NCBI RefSeq assembly: GCF_040712315.1
Contig: NC_134015.1
Location: 16,307,614 to 16,371,613, forward strand
Direction: 5' to 3'
DNA: 64,000 nt
From: Castanea sativa
Taxonomy: Eukaryota > Streptophyta > Magnoliopsida > Fagales > Fagaceae
Position numbers and translations under genes: made by a program. The notes beneath the pieces were generated by a model. It did not search any database. It was not told the origin of the DNA and saw only the letters and a program-made list of their open reading frames with translations. Of this stretch, positions 34,868 to 46,445 are shown one piece after another. Numbering within the stretch: the stretch's first letter is position 1; every line of letters begins with the position of its first letter.

Positions 34868-35380
34868 TAGAGACAATCCCTCTATCTCGTCAGTAATGCA
34901 CACCTGTCATTACTTAGACTTTTGGGAGACATTCTTTGTGTCTCGCCGGTAATGTACATCCGTCGGTGCAAGATCCCATTACTTTGAGATTTTTGGAGAC
35001 ATTCTTTGTGCCTCGTCAGTAATATACATCCGTCGATGCGGAATTCTATTACTTATAGATTTTTTGGAGACATTCTTTGTGCCTCGTCAGTAATATACAT
35101 CTGTCGATGCGGAATTTTATTACTTAGATATTTTTTGGAGAAATTCTTTGTGCCTCGTCAGTAATATACATCCGTCGATGCGGAATTTTATTACTTAGAT
35201 ATTTTTCGGAGACATTCTTTGTGTCTCATCAGTAATATACATCCGTCGATGCAGAATTTTATTACATAGATATTTTTCGGAGACATTCTTTGTGTCTCGT
35301 CAGTAATATACATCCGTCGATGTGGAATTTTATTACTTAGATGTTTTTGGAGACATTCTTTGTGCCTCATCAGTAATGTG
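34868..35380. repeat. Minisatellite, about 65-70 bp units, roughly 8 copies
   Basis: GGAGACATTCTTTGTG recurs with variants near 34928, 34990, 35057, 35125, 35198, 35270 and 35340, each followed by CTCGTCAGTAATATACATC and CGTCGATGCGGAATTTTATT. A more diverged unit lies at 34868-34910. It sits between the integrase end and the antisense ORF, where Tat elements often have tandem repeats. Confidence 0.85.
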
Positions 35381-35444
35381 GGTAGTATTAGCTTGTTGTA
35401 GGCAATGCTTTTATTAATTTCAGAAAAATGAATACATTAGCTTG

Positions 35445-36700
35445 TTACACCTTTTGATGGTACTTCTTTAAATGTTCAATGTTCCATGGTCGAGGAAGCG
35501 CTTTCCCGTCCAGGGTTTCCAGGTGATAGTTGCCTTGCCTGGAGTAATGAGTGACTCGGTAAGGTCCTTCCCATGTGGGGCCGAGCTTTCCTTGGGTGGA
35601 GTTTCTAGTTGATGTCGTCACCTTCCGCAGGACGAGGTCACCAACGTGGAGTCGCCTGAGCCTCACTCTTCTATTGTAGTATTCGGTCATTTTCTTCTGG
35701 TATTCTACTATCCTGTCCGAGGCTCTGTCTCTTACTTCGTCCAGGCAGTCTAGGTTTACTCGTAACTGTTGGTTATTGCTTTCATCGTGGAATGCTTCTC
35801 GCCTGATGCTGGTTACTCCCACTTCGACCGGGATTACTGCTTCAGTGCCATATGTAAGCTTTGAATGGGGTTTCGCCGTTGGAGTTCTTGCGTGGTTACG
35901 TAGGCCCCTGACACGTTGGGTAATTCCTCCGGCCGGCACCCTTCGCATCGTCCGGCTTGGTTTTGATCATACGAAGCAATGTCGATTCGTTACTTCGTCT
36001 TCCGTTCGCTGTGGATGCCCGGGGGATGAGAGGCGATTTTGATGCCGAGGCCGGAGCAGAAATCTCTGAAGCCTTGGTTATCAAACTGTCGCCCATTGTC
36101 CGTGACAATCGTCCGTGGGATCCCGAACCTGCAGATGATACTTTTCCACACGAAGCTTCGGACTCGTGCTTCGGTGATGGATGCCGTTGCCTCGGCTTCG
36201 ACCCACTTTGTAAAGTAATCAATTGCGACGAGTAGGAATCTTACCTGTCCTTTTCCCGAGGGTAGTGGTCCGACGATGTCGATTCCCCATTGTGCAAATG
36301 GCCACGGGGATGATATGGTCGTCAACTTCTCCACCGAGAGTCGTTGGATGTTCCCAAATCTCTGACACTTGTCGCAATTTTTGACGAGTTGCGCTGCGTC
36401 TGTTTGGACGGTTGGCCAGAAGTAACCTGTTCGGATGACTTTGCTCGCCAGGGATCTGGGGCCAGCATGGTTCCCGCACACGCCTTCGTGTATTTCTTCT
36501 AAGATGTACCTGGCTTCGTCCTCATCGACACACTTCAAGTATGGTAGGGAATAACCTCTTTTGTATAGTCGGTCATTCAGAATGGTGAATCTGGTTGCTC
36601 TTTGCTTGATTTTCCTGGCGTCTTTGGGGTCCTGGGGGAGGTGCCCGTCTTGGAGGAAGGATATGATTGGCGCCATCCAGGCCATTTATTCCACGGAATT
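35445..36700 (-). pseudogene. Gypsy integrase (split by frameshift)
   Basis: 35990-36685 holds the zinc-binding region (HEGVCGNHAG ... CDKCQRFG, an H-H-C-C pattern) and the first two catalytic acids in GIDIVGPLPSG and VTDNGRQFD. Near 35950-36000 the frame changes and the region of the third acid is not in one continuous frame. 35445-35948 carries the C-terminal part, from KLTYGTEAVIPVE to VGDLVLRK and PRPWNIEHLKKYH, typical of Tat-type integrases. The enzyme would insert cDNA into the chromosome; this copy is broken. Confidence 0.85.
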
Positions 36701-37319
36701 TGCGAATATCGAGATTTCTTCGATGCTGGGGCGTTCTTGTATCTCCATGGTCAGCTTCGTGCATGCTGGTTCATCTTCTGACGAGGCTATCTTTGCAATC
36801 TCGTCTGCTTCCATATTCTGGCCTCTCGGGATCTGCATGAACTCCAGTTTGTCGAATTCCCAGGGAAAATGCTTTGCTATCTTGAGGTATTTCTGCATTC
36901 TTTCCTCATTTGCTTCGTACTCCTCCTTGATCTGTGCTACTACTAGCTTCGAGTCACTTTGGACGACCAGGTTTTTTGCTCAGGTGCCTTCCCTAGTCTC
37001 GGCCACATCGGTATTCCTTCATACTCGACTTCGTTATTGGTGGTAGGAACTTAAGTCGAACCCCGTACACTGAGTTTTTCTCAGGTCGGGAGTTGTTATA
37101 ACGATCCTGCTCCTCCCCTTTTGGGGTGATGATCCGTCGATCTGGATCGTCCATCGTTCTGCGGCATCTTCGCGAGTTGTCATCGTCGTTAGGGGTGAAC
37201 TCGGCAATGAAATCCGCTAACGCTTGGGCTTTGATGGCCGTTACGGGAAGGTACTCGATATCGGCTAAATGTCTAAGTTCACGCCCATTTGAACCATTCT
37301 CCCGGCTGCCTCGGCTTGT
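36686..37319 (-). pseudogene. Gypsy RNase H region, multiply frameshifted
   Basis: The C-terminal part (FDKLEFMQIPRGQNMEADE then IAKIASSEDE) is in the frame at 36686-36898. The N-terminal part is spread over other frames up to 37319. The recurring phrase RGQNMEADEIAK is typical of the RNase H end in these elements. Broken. Confidence 0.7.
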
Positions 37320-40031
37320 TCATGAACTTCTGATCGGTTGGTCCGTCATTACCAATATTGGGTGTGCTTCGAAGTATGGTCGCGGCTTAGTGAGGCTACT
37401 ATCAAAGCGAATGCAATTTTTCAATCTGGGGTACTTGGCTTCTGCCCCCTGGAGGGCTTGGCTTATGTAATAAACTGGCAGCTGTTTCTTGTCTTCTTCC
37501 CTGATCAGGGCCGCGCTGACGGCTGATTTTGACGCTGCCAGATATAGGTAGAGGCTTTCCCCATCCTTTGACGGACTTAGTAGGGGTGGATTGCTTAGGT
37601 AGCGTTTGAGCTCTTGAAACGCGGCTTCACATTCGTCAGTCCAGGCAAAAGCTTGCTTCAACGTCTTAAAAAAGGGGAGGCATTTGTCCGTTGCTTTGGA
37701 GACGAACCTATTCAGTGCAGCGATCCTCCCTGTGAGCTTCTGGACATCTTTGACGGACTTCGGTGACGTCATGTCTAGTATTGCTTGCACCTTCTCCGGA
37801 TTGCCCTCTATCCCTCTTTGAGACACCATGAATCCCAAGAATTTCCCTGATGCTACCCCGAAAACACACTTGCTAGGATTCAACTTCATCTGATATCTCC
37901 TGAGGGTGTTGAATGTTTCTTCCAAGTCGTCCGAGTGTTCCGGTTCTTTTTGCTCTTGACGAGCATGTCGTCCACATATACCTCCATGTTTTACCGCAAT
38001 TTGCTTGCCGAACATTTTGTTTACTAACCTTTGGTACGTTGCCCCCGCGTTCTTCAGTCCAAAAGGCATTACCTTATAGCAGTAGAGCCCCTGGCTCGTG
38101 ATGAAGGCAGTTTTTTCTTGATCTTCCTCAGCCATCTTTATTTGGTTGTATCTTGAAAAGGCGTCCATGAATGTCAGGATTTTATGCCCGGCCGTGGAAT
38201 CCACCAGCTGGTCTATCCTAGGTAAGGGGAAACTATCCTTTGGGCATGCCTTGTTTAGGTCCGTGAAATCTACACACATTCTCCATTTTCCGTTTGCTTT
38301 CTTTACCAGCACAACGTTGGCAAGCCATTCGGGATAATACACTTCCCTGATGAAGTCTGCCTGCAACAACTTGTTAACTTCGTCGTTGATCGCCTGGCTT
38401 CGTTCGGGGGCAAAGACGTAGCGCCTCTGTTGGACGGGTTTCTTTTCGGGATCTACGTTTAATTTGTGCTGAATCACTTGTCGCGATATGCCGGGCATAT
38501 CCTCATGACTCCATGCGAAGACGTCGTGGTTTTTCCTGAGGAATTGAATGAGCTTCGTTCTCATTTCGGGGCTTAGTGCTGTCCCTATCCTCGTCATCTT
38601 CGCGGTTTCCCCCTCCACGAGCTCGACGGCTTCCAAAGCCTCTGCTTTGTTTTCTTTCTCCTTTTCTATCGTCCATGTGTGGTTCTCCTTTGTGGCCACC
38701 ACAGCCTGGTAGCATTCCCTAGCCAGGACTTGATCTCCTTTAGCTTCGCCAACTCCGTCCTCAGTTGGGAATTTCACCTTCAAGCAATATGTGGACGTGA
38801 CCGCCTTCCATACGACCGGTAGTGTAGGTCTACCAATGATTACATTGTACGCGGCAGGCGATCTACTACCCGAAAGTCCCAGTGACATGTTTGCTACTTT
38901 GGGTATGTTCCTATCGTGACTTTTAGTGTTACTATGCCCACGGGGTATACTTTGTCCCACGGCGAAGCTAACGAGGGGAGAGTCGAAGGGGCGCGGCCTC
39001 TTGGGATCAAGTTTCAGCTGGGAAGGTGGCAGTGTACATAATGTCTGCAGGCTGCCATTATCTATAAGTATCCTCTTCGTGTTAAATCCCTCGATCGTGA
39101 GTGTTATAACTAGGGGGTCATTGTGTGGCTGCCTTACTCCTCGCGCATCTTCTTCGTTGAAAGATATGTCATGGTTTGTTTGTCTCTGCTTGAATGGGGG
39201 CTGCATATGGACGCTATTCACTTGCCTCTGGCATGCTTTCTTGAGGGACTTGCACGACCCTCCCGTTGGTGGCCCTCCTGCAATCGTGTGTATTTCTCCA
39301 ATCACGTCTTGTAATAGTTGAGGAGTGCTGGCCCCATTCTTTACCGAAGGCTCGCGCTGGCCCTTGCCTTCGTCTTTGAACCTGCTGGGTTCTCCCTTCT
39401 TGACATACTTCTGCAATTTTCCTTTTTGTATCAACTCTTCTATTTGTCCTTTCGAGGTCTCGGCAATCCTCAGGTGTAATGGCCGTGATCCTTGTGGAAT
39501 CGGCGGTATTTGTTCTTGTCCGCACGTTAGGGGATGAATGTAAAGGCACAGCCATGAAGGTAATGTTGATCCTGGATGCATTGTCAAAATTTTGTCAATA
39601 GGCATAATCAGCGGGGTAAATTTTACCGTTCGTGGCGTCTTCTCTTCCTTTCGTTTGTCTACGTCACTTCCCCGACAGTTTGGACGCTCCCTCTTTTGCC
39701 CCTTACGTTCGTCTTCGTGCCTTCCCTCCTTTTTTGATCTGCCCTCGTCAATAATGAGTTTGCCGGTGCGTCGTCCTTGGCATTCATGTATTTTTGCGCT
39801 TTCGGGAGCATCTCTTGCCATTGTCAGGCGATTCTTTGCCGGTGAGACAACGAATTCCCGAGACCTAAGCCCGGCCTTAAATGTCGTCCGGTGTACTTTG
39901 TCGTACGCATCGTCCACTTCTAAGGTCTCTCGAGTGAAGCGCTTCACGTACGAGCGCAAGGTCTCCTTCTCACCTTGCTTAATAGTGAGCGAGGTGATCC
40001 GCGGGTCTCTTGGGACGTTGCCCTCGAACAA
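37320..40031 (-). pseudogene. Gypsy gag C-part, protease and reverse transcriptase (903-codon frame, damaged)
   Basis: The long frame begins within gag (LTIKQGEKETLRSYVKRF ... FKAGLRSREFVVS), passes a protease-like segment with the DNGS active-site variant (ILIDNGS), then RT from VVLVKKANGKWRMCVDFTDL through FMDAFSRYNQI and MPFGLKNAGATYQRLVNKMF. The catalytic YVDD is not in this frame. The bases near 37966-37990 encode it one frame over, and the main frame resumes after about 25 residues, so two opposite small indels surround the active site. The RT connection (LSPSKDGESLYLYLA) follows. Confidence 0.85.
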
Positions 40032-40048
40032 AATGGCACGAGAAGGCG

Positions 40049-40678
40049 CTACTTAGCGGTTCGAAGGCCGTCAATAGATGAGGTGGGCGGCCTCGTGAAC
40101 CATTCCCTACCGGCCCCTTTAGCGTGGTAGGGAAGGAACGACACATTATCTCGTCGGGGGGGCTGTTGAAGACCCAATGTCGTCTTGAAGGTATTAAGGT
40201 GGTCTTGGGGGTCCTTGAGTCCGTCGAAGGGTTCGAGTTGAGGTAATCGAAACTTTGGTGGCACTGGCCGTTCTAAAACTGCCATGGTAAAGGGTGAATC
40301 TGTTGCCCTGACCATTTTATCTAAGCTCCGATCCGTCTTCTCCTTGATGGCATTTTTCAGCTCGTTCATCTCCTTTCTCATCTCCTCGAGGAGATCAGAA
40401 TGCTGTTCCTCCGGAGTGATGGTCCTTCGTCGATCAGTTCTCCCATGGCTATCTCCTTCGTCTTCTTGGATTGCTCTCGATCGGTTCTCTTCCTGCTGAA
40501 GCTTTTGCCTCATTTCTTCGTTCTGTCTGGTGAGCTCTTCCACAGTGGCCACAAGGGTTTGAACTTGCTGAGCCAAAGTTGCTGGATCTTGGTTGGACTC
40601 CATCTGGATATTGAAGTTCGTAGGAACTGCGCTTTCGGATCGTAGTACGAGAACGTCGTTTCCCACAGACGGCGCCAA
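40049..40678 (-). pseudogene. Gypsy gag N-terminal part (frameshifted from the rest)
   Basis: 209 codons. An N-terminal coiled coil rich in E, Q and K (VATVEELTRQNEEMRQKL), a charged linker, and the capsid start PPKFRLPQLEPFDGLKDPQD followed by HLNTFKTTLGLQ and GREWFTRPPTSSIDG. The reading continues in the 37320-40031 frame after a shift near 40031-40070. Starts directly after the PBS. Confidence 0.85.
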
Positions 40679-40679
40679 A
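40661..40679 (-). other. Primer binding site of the gypsy element
   Basis: Immediately after the 5' LTR, the minus strand reads TTTGGCGCCGTCTGTGGG. TGGCGCCG would pair with a tRNA 3' end of the CGGCGCCA type (tRNA-Asp-like, by recollection); pairing beyond the first nine bases is imperfect. Confidence 0.6.
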
Positions 40680-40680
40680 C

Positions 40681-41182
40681 TGTTGAAGCAGAATATCGTC
40701 AGTTGAGGAAGGTTCGTCCAGATGAATACCAGTCGGTGGGAGTCCGTCCAGATGATGACTTTATCACTCCTGCGAGTAAGACAAGTTTCTTTACTTGGTC
40801 ACCGGTGTGGTGCACATACAACACCTCCGATGCCAAAGTTAGCTCAAAAAGAAAATAGAGTTTTTATAAAGGAATTACTTTGTTCTTTATGCAATTGTGT
40901 CCCCCTTATGTGGATGGTGCTTCTCCTTTATATACCTTTTTTTGGTGTCTAGCCGTTGCGGCATTAATTCCTGGCTTAATGGTGCTCCTGGCCGAGTAAT
41001 GGTTCTTTAATATGTTTCCAACGGTCTACCCAGCTAGCGTCGTAACCGCTCGAGGTATTACTGCTGGCATTGAATCATTTTGGTGCCTTCGTCAGTGACG
41101 TGGCAATATTTCTCTCGTCATGGGGGTATAGGTCGTCTGTAGTATTATACCCGTCTGTGAGCCATTCTCGTCATTCCCATCA
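40681..41182 (-). repeat. 5' LTR of the gypsy element
   Basis: 502 bp, TGTTGAAGCAGAATATC to TCGTCATTCCCATCA on the plus strand, matching the left LTR with about 20 differences by eye. Confidence 0.9.
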
Positions 41183-41187
41183 ATGCT

Positions 41188-42598
41188 GAAAGTGCACAAC
41201 GGTTGGTAAATTAATTTGGTGCATTCGTATTCTTATTTGCAATGAGGGATGAATGATGGATTCTTTGATGATGTTTGGAAGGTTTTTTGATGAGGGACAT
41301 GAAGAGGGGTAGAGGGGTCTCCCTCTAAATTTCATGGCTATTGGGAAAGTTTCTTTCACAAATGTGGATGAATTCTCTTTTTAGTGAATTAGATCATAAT
41401 TTTCAACCAAAAGACCCATAAATGAGTTGAGTTTCTCCTCTTTTTAATGAGAAAAGGTCTTTGCCTTTGGGTCTTAGAAATCTATTAGGATTCTTTCCTT
41501 TAATGTTATCTAAAGTAAATTTTCCTCCAAAATGATAGGATAAGAGAAACAATCAGAAAAACGAGAAAAAATTACTAAAATTCAACATCTAAGCATCAGA
41601 TTACCGAATTATAGAGGTTTTAATGTTTTATGCGTTGATTGGAACTTCAGCTTTTGGTTAAAGGTGTTTTGGTGAAATGTCAGTTTGACACCTTTAAATT
41701 TTGTTGGTTTTATGATCATTTAATCTTTGAGAATATATTTCAAAAGAATGATGGTTTTAGTGCTTAAGCCAACATCAGAGTCAATCTCGTACCGGAAGCT
41801 ATACTGCTTTGACTAGTGGAATGATATATTTAGGTATCGGTCAATACCGATGTACCGTCTTTGATTTATCGCTATTTTATATAATAATAATAATAATAAC
41901 AATAATAATAATAATAATAAGTTTACCATAAAACATCACCTCAATTAAGAACAAATTATTCATGGTTTTAGACTTTAAACTTTAGTATAGTAAGAAAACA
42001 AAAAATACTAATAAGTTAATGCAAATAAGTTATCATTCTACCTTTACAAAAATTCAAATTACAAAATTGAAAAAAAAAAAAAAAGAAACACCTGAAATTG
42101 GCCGGTACACGGCCGGTACGGACTGCATTTAAACTGGTATGAAACGTTAATGTTTTGGTACCGATGCACATACCGATACAATACATACCGGCAGTTCCGG
42201 CCGGTACGGTATGGTATCGAACACCTTGGTTTAAGTGGAAGATTTATTTTTGGTCTACGTCTTGAACCCTATTTTCTTCCATTTTGATTTTTTTCCCTCC
42301 CCATTTTCTTATAAGATTTGGGAAAGTAGGAGTTTTGGACTTGATCATCTTCCACTTTATATATGATCAAATTATTCTATGGAATAATTAGAGTTTTTAA
42401 ATTCTAATTAATTATGTTTTTAGGAAGATAATTGACCATTTGGCTAAAAACAACAATTATTTATTATAATTGTCTAGTGCATTTTCTGTTTTGTTGTCTT
42501 TAAGATTAAACCAATGAAATTATGAATCAAAACTAACTACAACTAATTTAAAAAAAAAAAAAAACAATCATAATTAATGAGCACATGCATCTTGTCCT
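41188..42598. other. Non-coding; contains a GGTACCG-rich MITE-like segment
   Basis: 41770-42230 is dense in GTACCG, CCGGTAC and ACCGATA words (for example GGCCGGTACACGGCCGGTAC), with an ATA microsatellite inside. It resembles a known class of plant MITE-like repeats, but I could not fix its ends or target repeat. The remainder shows no gene. Confidence 0.4.
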
Positions 42599-43291
42599 AA
42601 ATTTCAAGAATGTATTTTGTTCATTGAAATTTATTGTGGTTTGATTTTTCAATTCTACACTCTAATTTTTGTATTGAAAGTGACGTTCAATTTTTATAGG
42701 CTTTGAGACTTTGATGTTCAAAATTAAACTCTTGCTCATCTAATGATTCAAATGACATTTTTAACCTTTCTAGATAAAATTACCCTTGGACGATGAATTG
42801 ACTCCTGGCTGCAAAATAGGGTGTCAACACAAATTACATATCAATAACTATACCCTAAATCCCTCTCCCAACAACCTGTAGATTGTGTTCAGTTTGATTG
42901 TTTGAGTCCATTTAGAATTGTTGTAAAATTAGAGATTTAGCTAAATTTCAAGAATGTATTTTGCTCATTGAAATTTATCGTGGTTTGATTTTTCAATTCT
43001 AGACTCCCATTTTTGTACTAAAAGTGATGTTTCAATTATTATAAACTCTGAGTCTCTGATGTTCAGAATTAAACTCTTTCTCATCTAATGATTAGAATGA
43101 CATTTTTAACCTTGCTACATGAAATTACCTTTGGACGATGAATTGACTCTTGGCTACAAAATGGGGTACTGTCAACGCAAATTACATATCAATAACTGTA
43201 CCCTAAGTCCCTCTCCCAATAACCTTTAGATTGTGTTCAGTTTGAATGTTTGACCTCACTTAGAAATGTTATAAAAATTAGAGATTTAGCT
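42599..43291. repeat. 344-bp tandem duplication inside unit 4
   Basis: 42599-42942 and 42943-43291 both start AAATTTCAAGAATGTATTTT and both end at AGAGATTTAGCT, with shared phrases such as GGACGATGAATTGACTC. Units 1-3 have this stretch once. Followed by a (TTC)n(CT)n tract (43296-43370). Confidence 0.75.
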
Positions 43292-43322
43292 GTAATCTTC
43301 TTCTTCTTCTTCTTCTTCTTCT

Positions 43323-43372
<50 letters not shown>

Positions 43373-43711
43373 GCTTTAACAATAAGGAGCCTTTAACTTA
43401 AAATGTTGTTAGCATTTGGCATGCTATACAGTCATAAAGTGCTTTGAAATTGTTATATATATGAGAAATGATAAAAGAAGACACTGTAAAAGTGTTTTTT
43501 TTTTTTTTTTTACAAATATTTATTTTCATACTCCATAGTCTCATCTTGATTGTCCATTATTTCATTTTTTTGTTATCCCAAAATACTTGTCCAATTAAAT
43601 AGGTTGATCAATTGATTTCTCAAAAATTTTAAACTTTTATTTTATTCAAATTTAAATTCTTGAAAGTTTATAAGGGAAATTTTTAAGATGTACGTAAGAC
43701 ATTTACATATA

Positions 43712-43713
<2 letters not shown>

Positions 43714-43768
<55 letters not shown>
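43714..43768. repeat. (TA)n microsatellite at the end of unit 4
   Basis: About 55 bp of TA repeats. Similarity to the duplication units stops here. Confidence 0.85.
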
Positions 43769-43772
<4 letters not shown>

Positions 43773-43827
43773 TAAAGTTAGATCAGCGTCCACGTCATTA
43801 TCATTTTTTTTTTCCTATTTTCCTATA

Positions 43828-44051
43828 ATTTTTTTAACATTTACTTTTTTTTTTAATATTTACACTTACTCTAACCTTTCATTATCCCTTACCTTTTCAT
43901 CTCCCCACTACCTCCCTACTACCCTCTACCCTACCTTTTTATCTCTCCACTACCCTCTACCTTAATATCACTCTTCATATTTCCTTTCATCTTCATTTTT
44001 TTTCTATAATTTCTTATTCACACACTCTTACTATAAATTTGTCATTATCTT

Positions 44052-44113
<62 letters not shown>

Positions 44114-45644
44114 AATTTTTCGGTAAATTTTTTATTTTTCTTGCATCTCTGCTTTAGGTTGATAATTGTTGTGTTCCTTAGAACATTATATTGAGATTAT
44201 GCGATTTAGTTTTGCGATTTAAGTTTTTTTCCCTCTTTAATTTTTAATTTTATTACATGTGTTTTTCTTTAAATTCTTAGTTTGGGTTGCTTTGAATTCA
44301 CCTATTTAGTTGTTCCATATATGTTATTTTGGTACAACATGAAATTTGTTCTATGAAATTCCTTTTAGACTTGATATGTTATCTTTTCATTTGATTTTTT
44401 TTCTCATCATGTATAGTGATTAACTTCTAACAAAAACTATTCTATTTATATATTTCGAAATCTATTTCTTCTTAATTCCAATCTTTTAAATTTTGTATGG
44501 GCCATGGATTCTATTGAGCAATTAATATGAAATATAAAAGTAAAATAAATTTTACAATAATTTTCTTTATAGGGATCGACTCCTCTTAGTTATACATTGT
44601 TCCTTAAAAGTAGTGAAAGAGAAACTAATATTTGGTCTATCTATGTAACTAATGTTTCTAATATTTGAAAGTTTGTGGAGCATATACTCTACTAATTAGG
44701 CTATCTAAATCATTTGAATTAAAAATCAACTATAACATAAGGAACAAAGGGATCATAATGCATTCATGTTCTTCTCATATCATGATAAATCTGAGTAGTT
44801 AAATAGTATTGTTTAATTCACCTCTACTACATATTTTTTCCTAAAAGCTACATACCATCGATCGTAACACCAAATGGATATTTCAAAGTTCATTTGAATG
44901 ATTACTTTGCTGTGTGGTGAGTTGAAACACTATTGGATAATGATGTACGTTAGATTGTATGTGTAGCCTCTTGACTTGCAAAGGGTAAATACTGATTTAT
45001 GCTAAGTTTTTGTTATTGGTATTCTTTAGAGCTATAATGGTTGTTAGGTCTAATAAGGCTTCATTAATTTATGCGAGACTTCAATTTCACCCAAATGACA
45101 AGCAATAAAACAAGACATTTCATGTTCATCTTTCAGGTTTATTCTATTAAAAAAAAATGTTTAGCTTTCTGGTAACCACCAATTCATTTTATCATAAAGT
45201 AACTTTAATTTAGTTATATGGATAGAGTTTATCATTTTTCATGTTATATGGATAGATTAAAAAGTGGTCTTATATGGATAAAGTAACACTACTACAATTG
45301 ACCATTTAAATTCACCCATATCCTTCATATCATTAAATTATTAATATTTTTCCATTTTTTTAATTTTTAAGAAATTAAACATATAATGTTTTAATTAAAT
45401 ACAAATAAATAAAAATTTCCTTATAAAATCGTACTCATTTTTTTTAACATTTACACATTCTTCAACATTTCTCATTCCCTTCACCTTTTCATTTCTCCAC
45501 TACCGTCTACCTAAATATCACTCTTCATCTTTCCCTTTATCTTCATTTATTTTGTTTCTTCTTTTTCTTATCCTCTTATTATAATATTTTCATTATCTTT
45601 TCTATTCTATATTTCTATGCATAATTTTCCCTTACAAAAAAGGT

Positions 45645-45694
<50 letters not shown>

Positions 45695-45802
45695 TGGATT
45701 TTTTATTTTTGGTGCATCTCTGCTTTAGGTTATTAATTTTTTGTATTTTTAAGAACTCTACTTTGAGTTAATGTAATTTAGTTTTGTGTTCTAATTTTTT
45801 TT
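43828..45802. repeat. Direct repeat pair of about 400 bp, 1.6 kb apart, with (CT)n tracts
   Basis: 43828-44236 and 45436-45802 share AATATCACTCTTCAT, a long (CT)n tract (44058-44112; 45649-45690) and GCATCTCTGCTTTAGGTT. The spacing looks like an element with terminal direct repeats, but I found no TG...CA ends, target repeat or coding sequence between them. The 1.2 kb in between shows no gene. Confidence 0.5.
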
Positions 45803-46380
45803 TCTTTGATTGTTCAATGTTATCCTATTGCATTATAAAGAATATAATATTATTCTATGACATAGCATAATTTGGATAATTTTACACCCATAGCATATAT
45901 TTCTACCTTGGATATATAACATATAATCATTTGACGCACACTTAATTAATAGTGTTGTACATGTATGTGACCATTTTTTTTTTTCATCAAATAATATATT
46001 GAGAAGGGTTAGGACTACAATATTTCGCAACATTTTCATGATACATCATGCATGAAATTATTTTTCTTGTCAAGTAACAACTAATAATAACTTACTATAT
46101 AAGATTTATGGTAAAGATTTCGTTCTTATTTAAGATTTATTGTAAAGATATCGTTAATATATCATTTCTTTAATATATTACCATAAGTGATGTTCTCGTT
46201 AATCGTGATTTTCATTTTTCTCCGCTCTCTTACACGCAAGAGATGATATATAGTCCATTGCAACAATACATGCCTTACCCATTTCTCTTTCTTCTTCTAT
46301 TTCATCTTCTTCTTTCCTGGGCTGTTGCAATCTGCAAAACCTTCGGAGTGTTTTCAATTGGATTCTTTTTTGTAGTCAAC

Positions 46381-46383
46381 ATG
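46381..46383 (+). other. Possible start codon exon of the DUF247 gene
   Basis: ATG is followed directly by GTAAAG, a usable donor. Joining it to the acceptor CTACAG at 48491-48496 gives M-SEISVEVDLLQ in the DUF247 frame. A one-codon coding exon is unusual, so this is a hypothesis only. Confidence 0.25.
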
Positions 46384-46445
46384 GTAAAGTTTTGTTTACT
46401 ATTTTTTTGGGTACTGGTCTGAAATTGTGGTTTTTTTTTTACACG

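Larger units (their letters stand above)
31415..41182 (-). mobile_element. Full-length Ty3/gypsy (Tat-type) LTR retrotransposon, defective
   Basis: 9768 bp between the 5-bp duplications ATGCT (31410-31414 and 41183-41187). The two LTRs (503 and 502 bp) differ at roughly 20 positions by eye, about 4 percent, so the insertion is not recent. The sense strand is minus: right LTR, PBS, gag, protease-RT, RNase H, integrase, long 3' region, left LTR. The coding frames are interrupted several times, so it is not autonomous now. Assignment to the Tat group rests on the PBS type, the gag and pol motifs, the extra ORF in the 3' region and the tandem repeats there. Confidence 0.92.
29270..43720. repeat. 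Tandem duplication unit 4 (old, split by insertions)
   Basis: Pieces matching unit 1 occur at 29270-29480, 30187-30597, 31292-31409 and 42599-43713, in the same order. The intervening DNA consists of a copia remnant, an hAT-like fragment, a solo LTR, a full gypsy element and about 1.4 kb of other sequence. No GDSL gene follows. The higher divergence and an unoccupied SINE-B site at 30229-30250 show it split from the other units first. Confidence 0.7.

Noticed and set aside
34868..35380. Regular repeats that could suggest a CRISPR array
   Set aside because: Units are 65-70 bp, diverge gradually along their length and have no conserved-repeat/unique-spacer pattern; it is a plant retroelement minisatellite.
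36561..37046. Plus-strand ORF of 161 codons
   Set aside because: Shadow of the gypsy RNase H/integrase region on the opposite strand.
43828..45802. LTR retrotransposon with the direct repeats as LTRs
   Set aside because: No TG/CA termini, target repeat, PBS, PPT or coding sequence was visible between the repeats.
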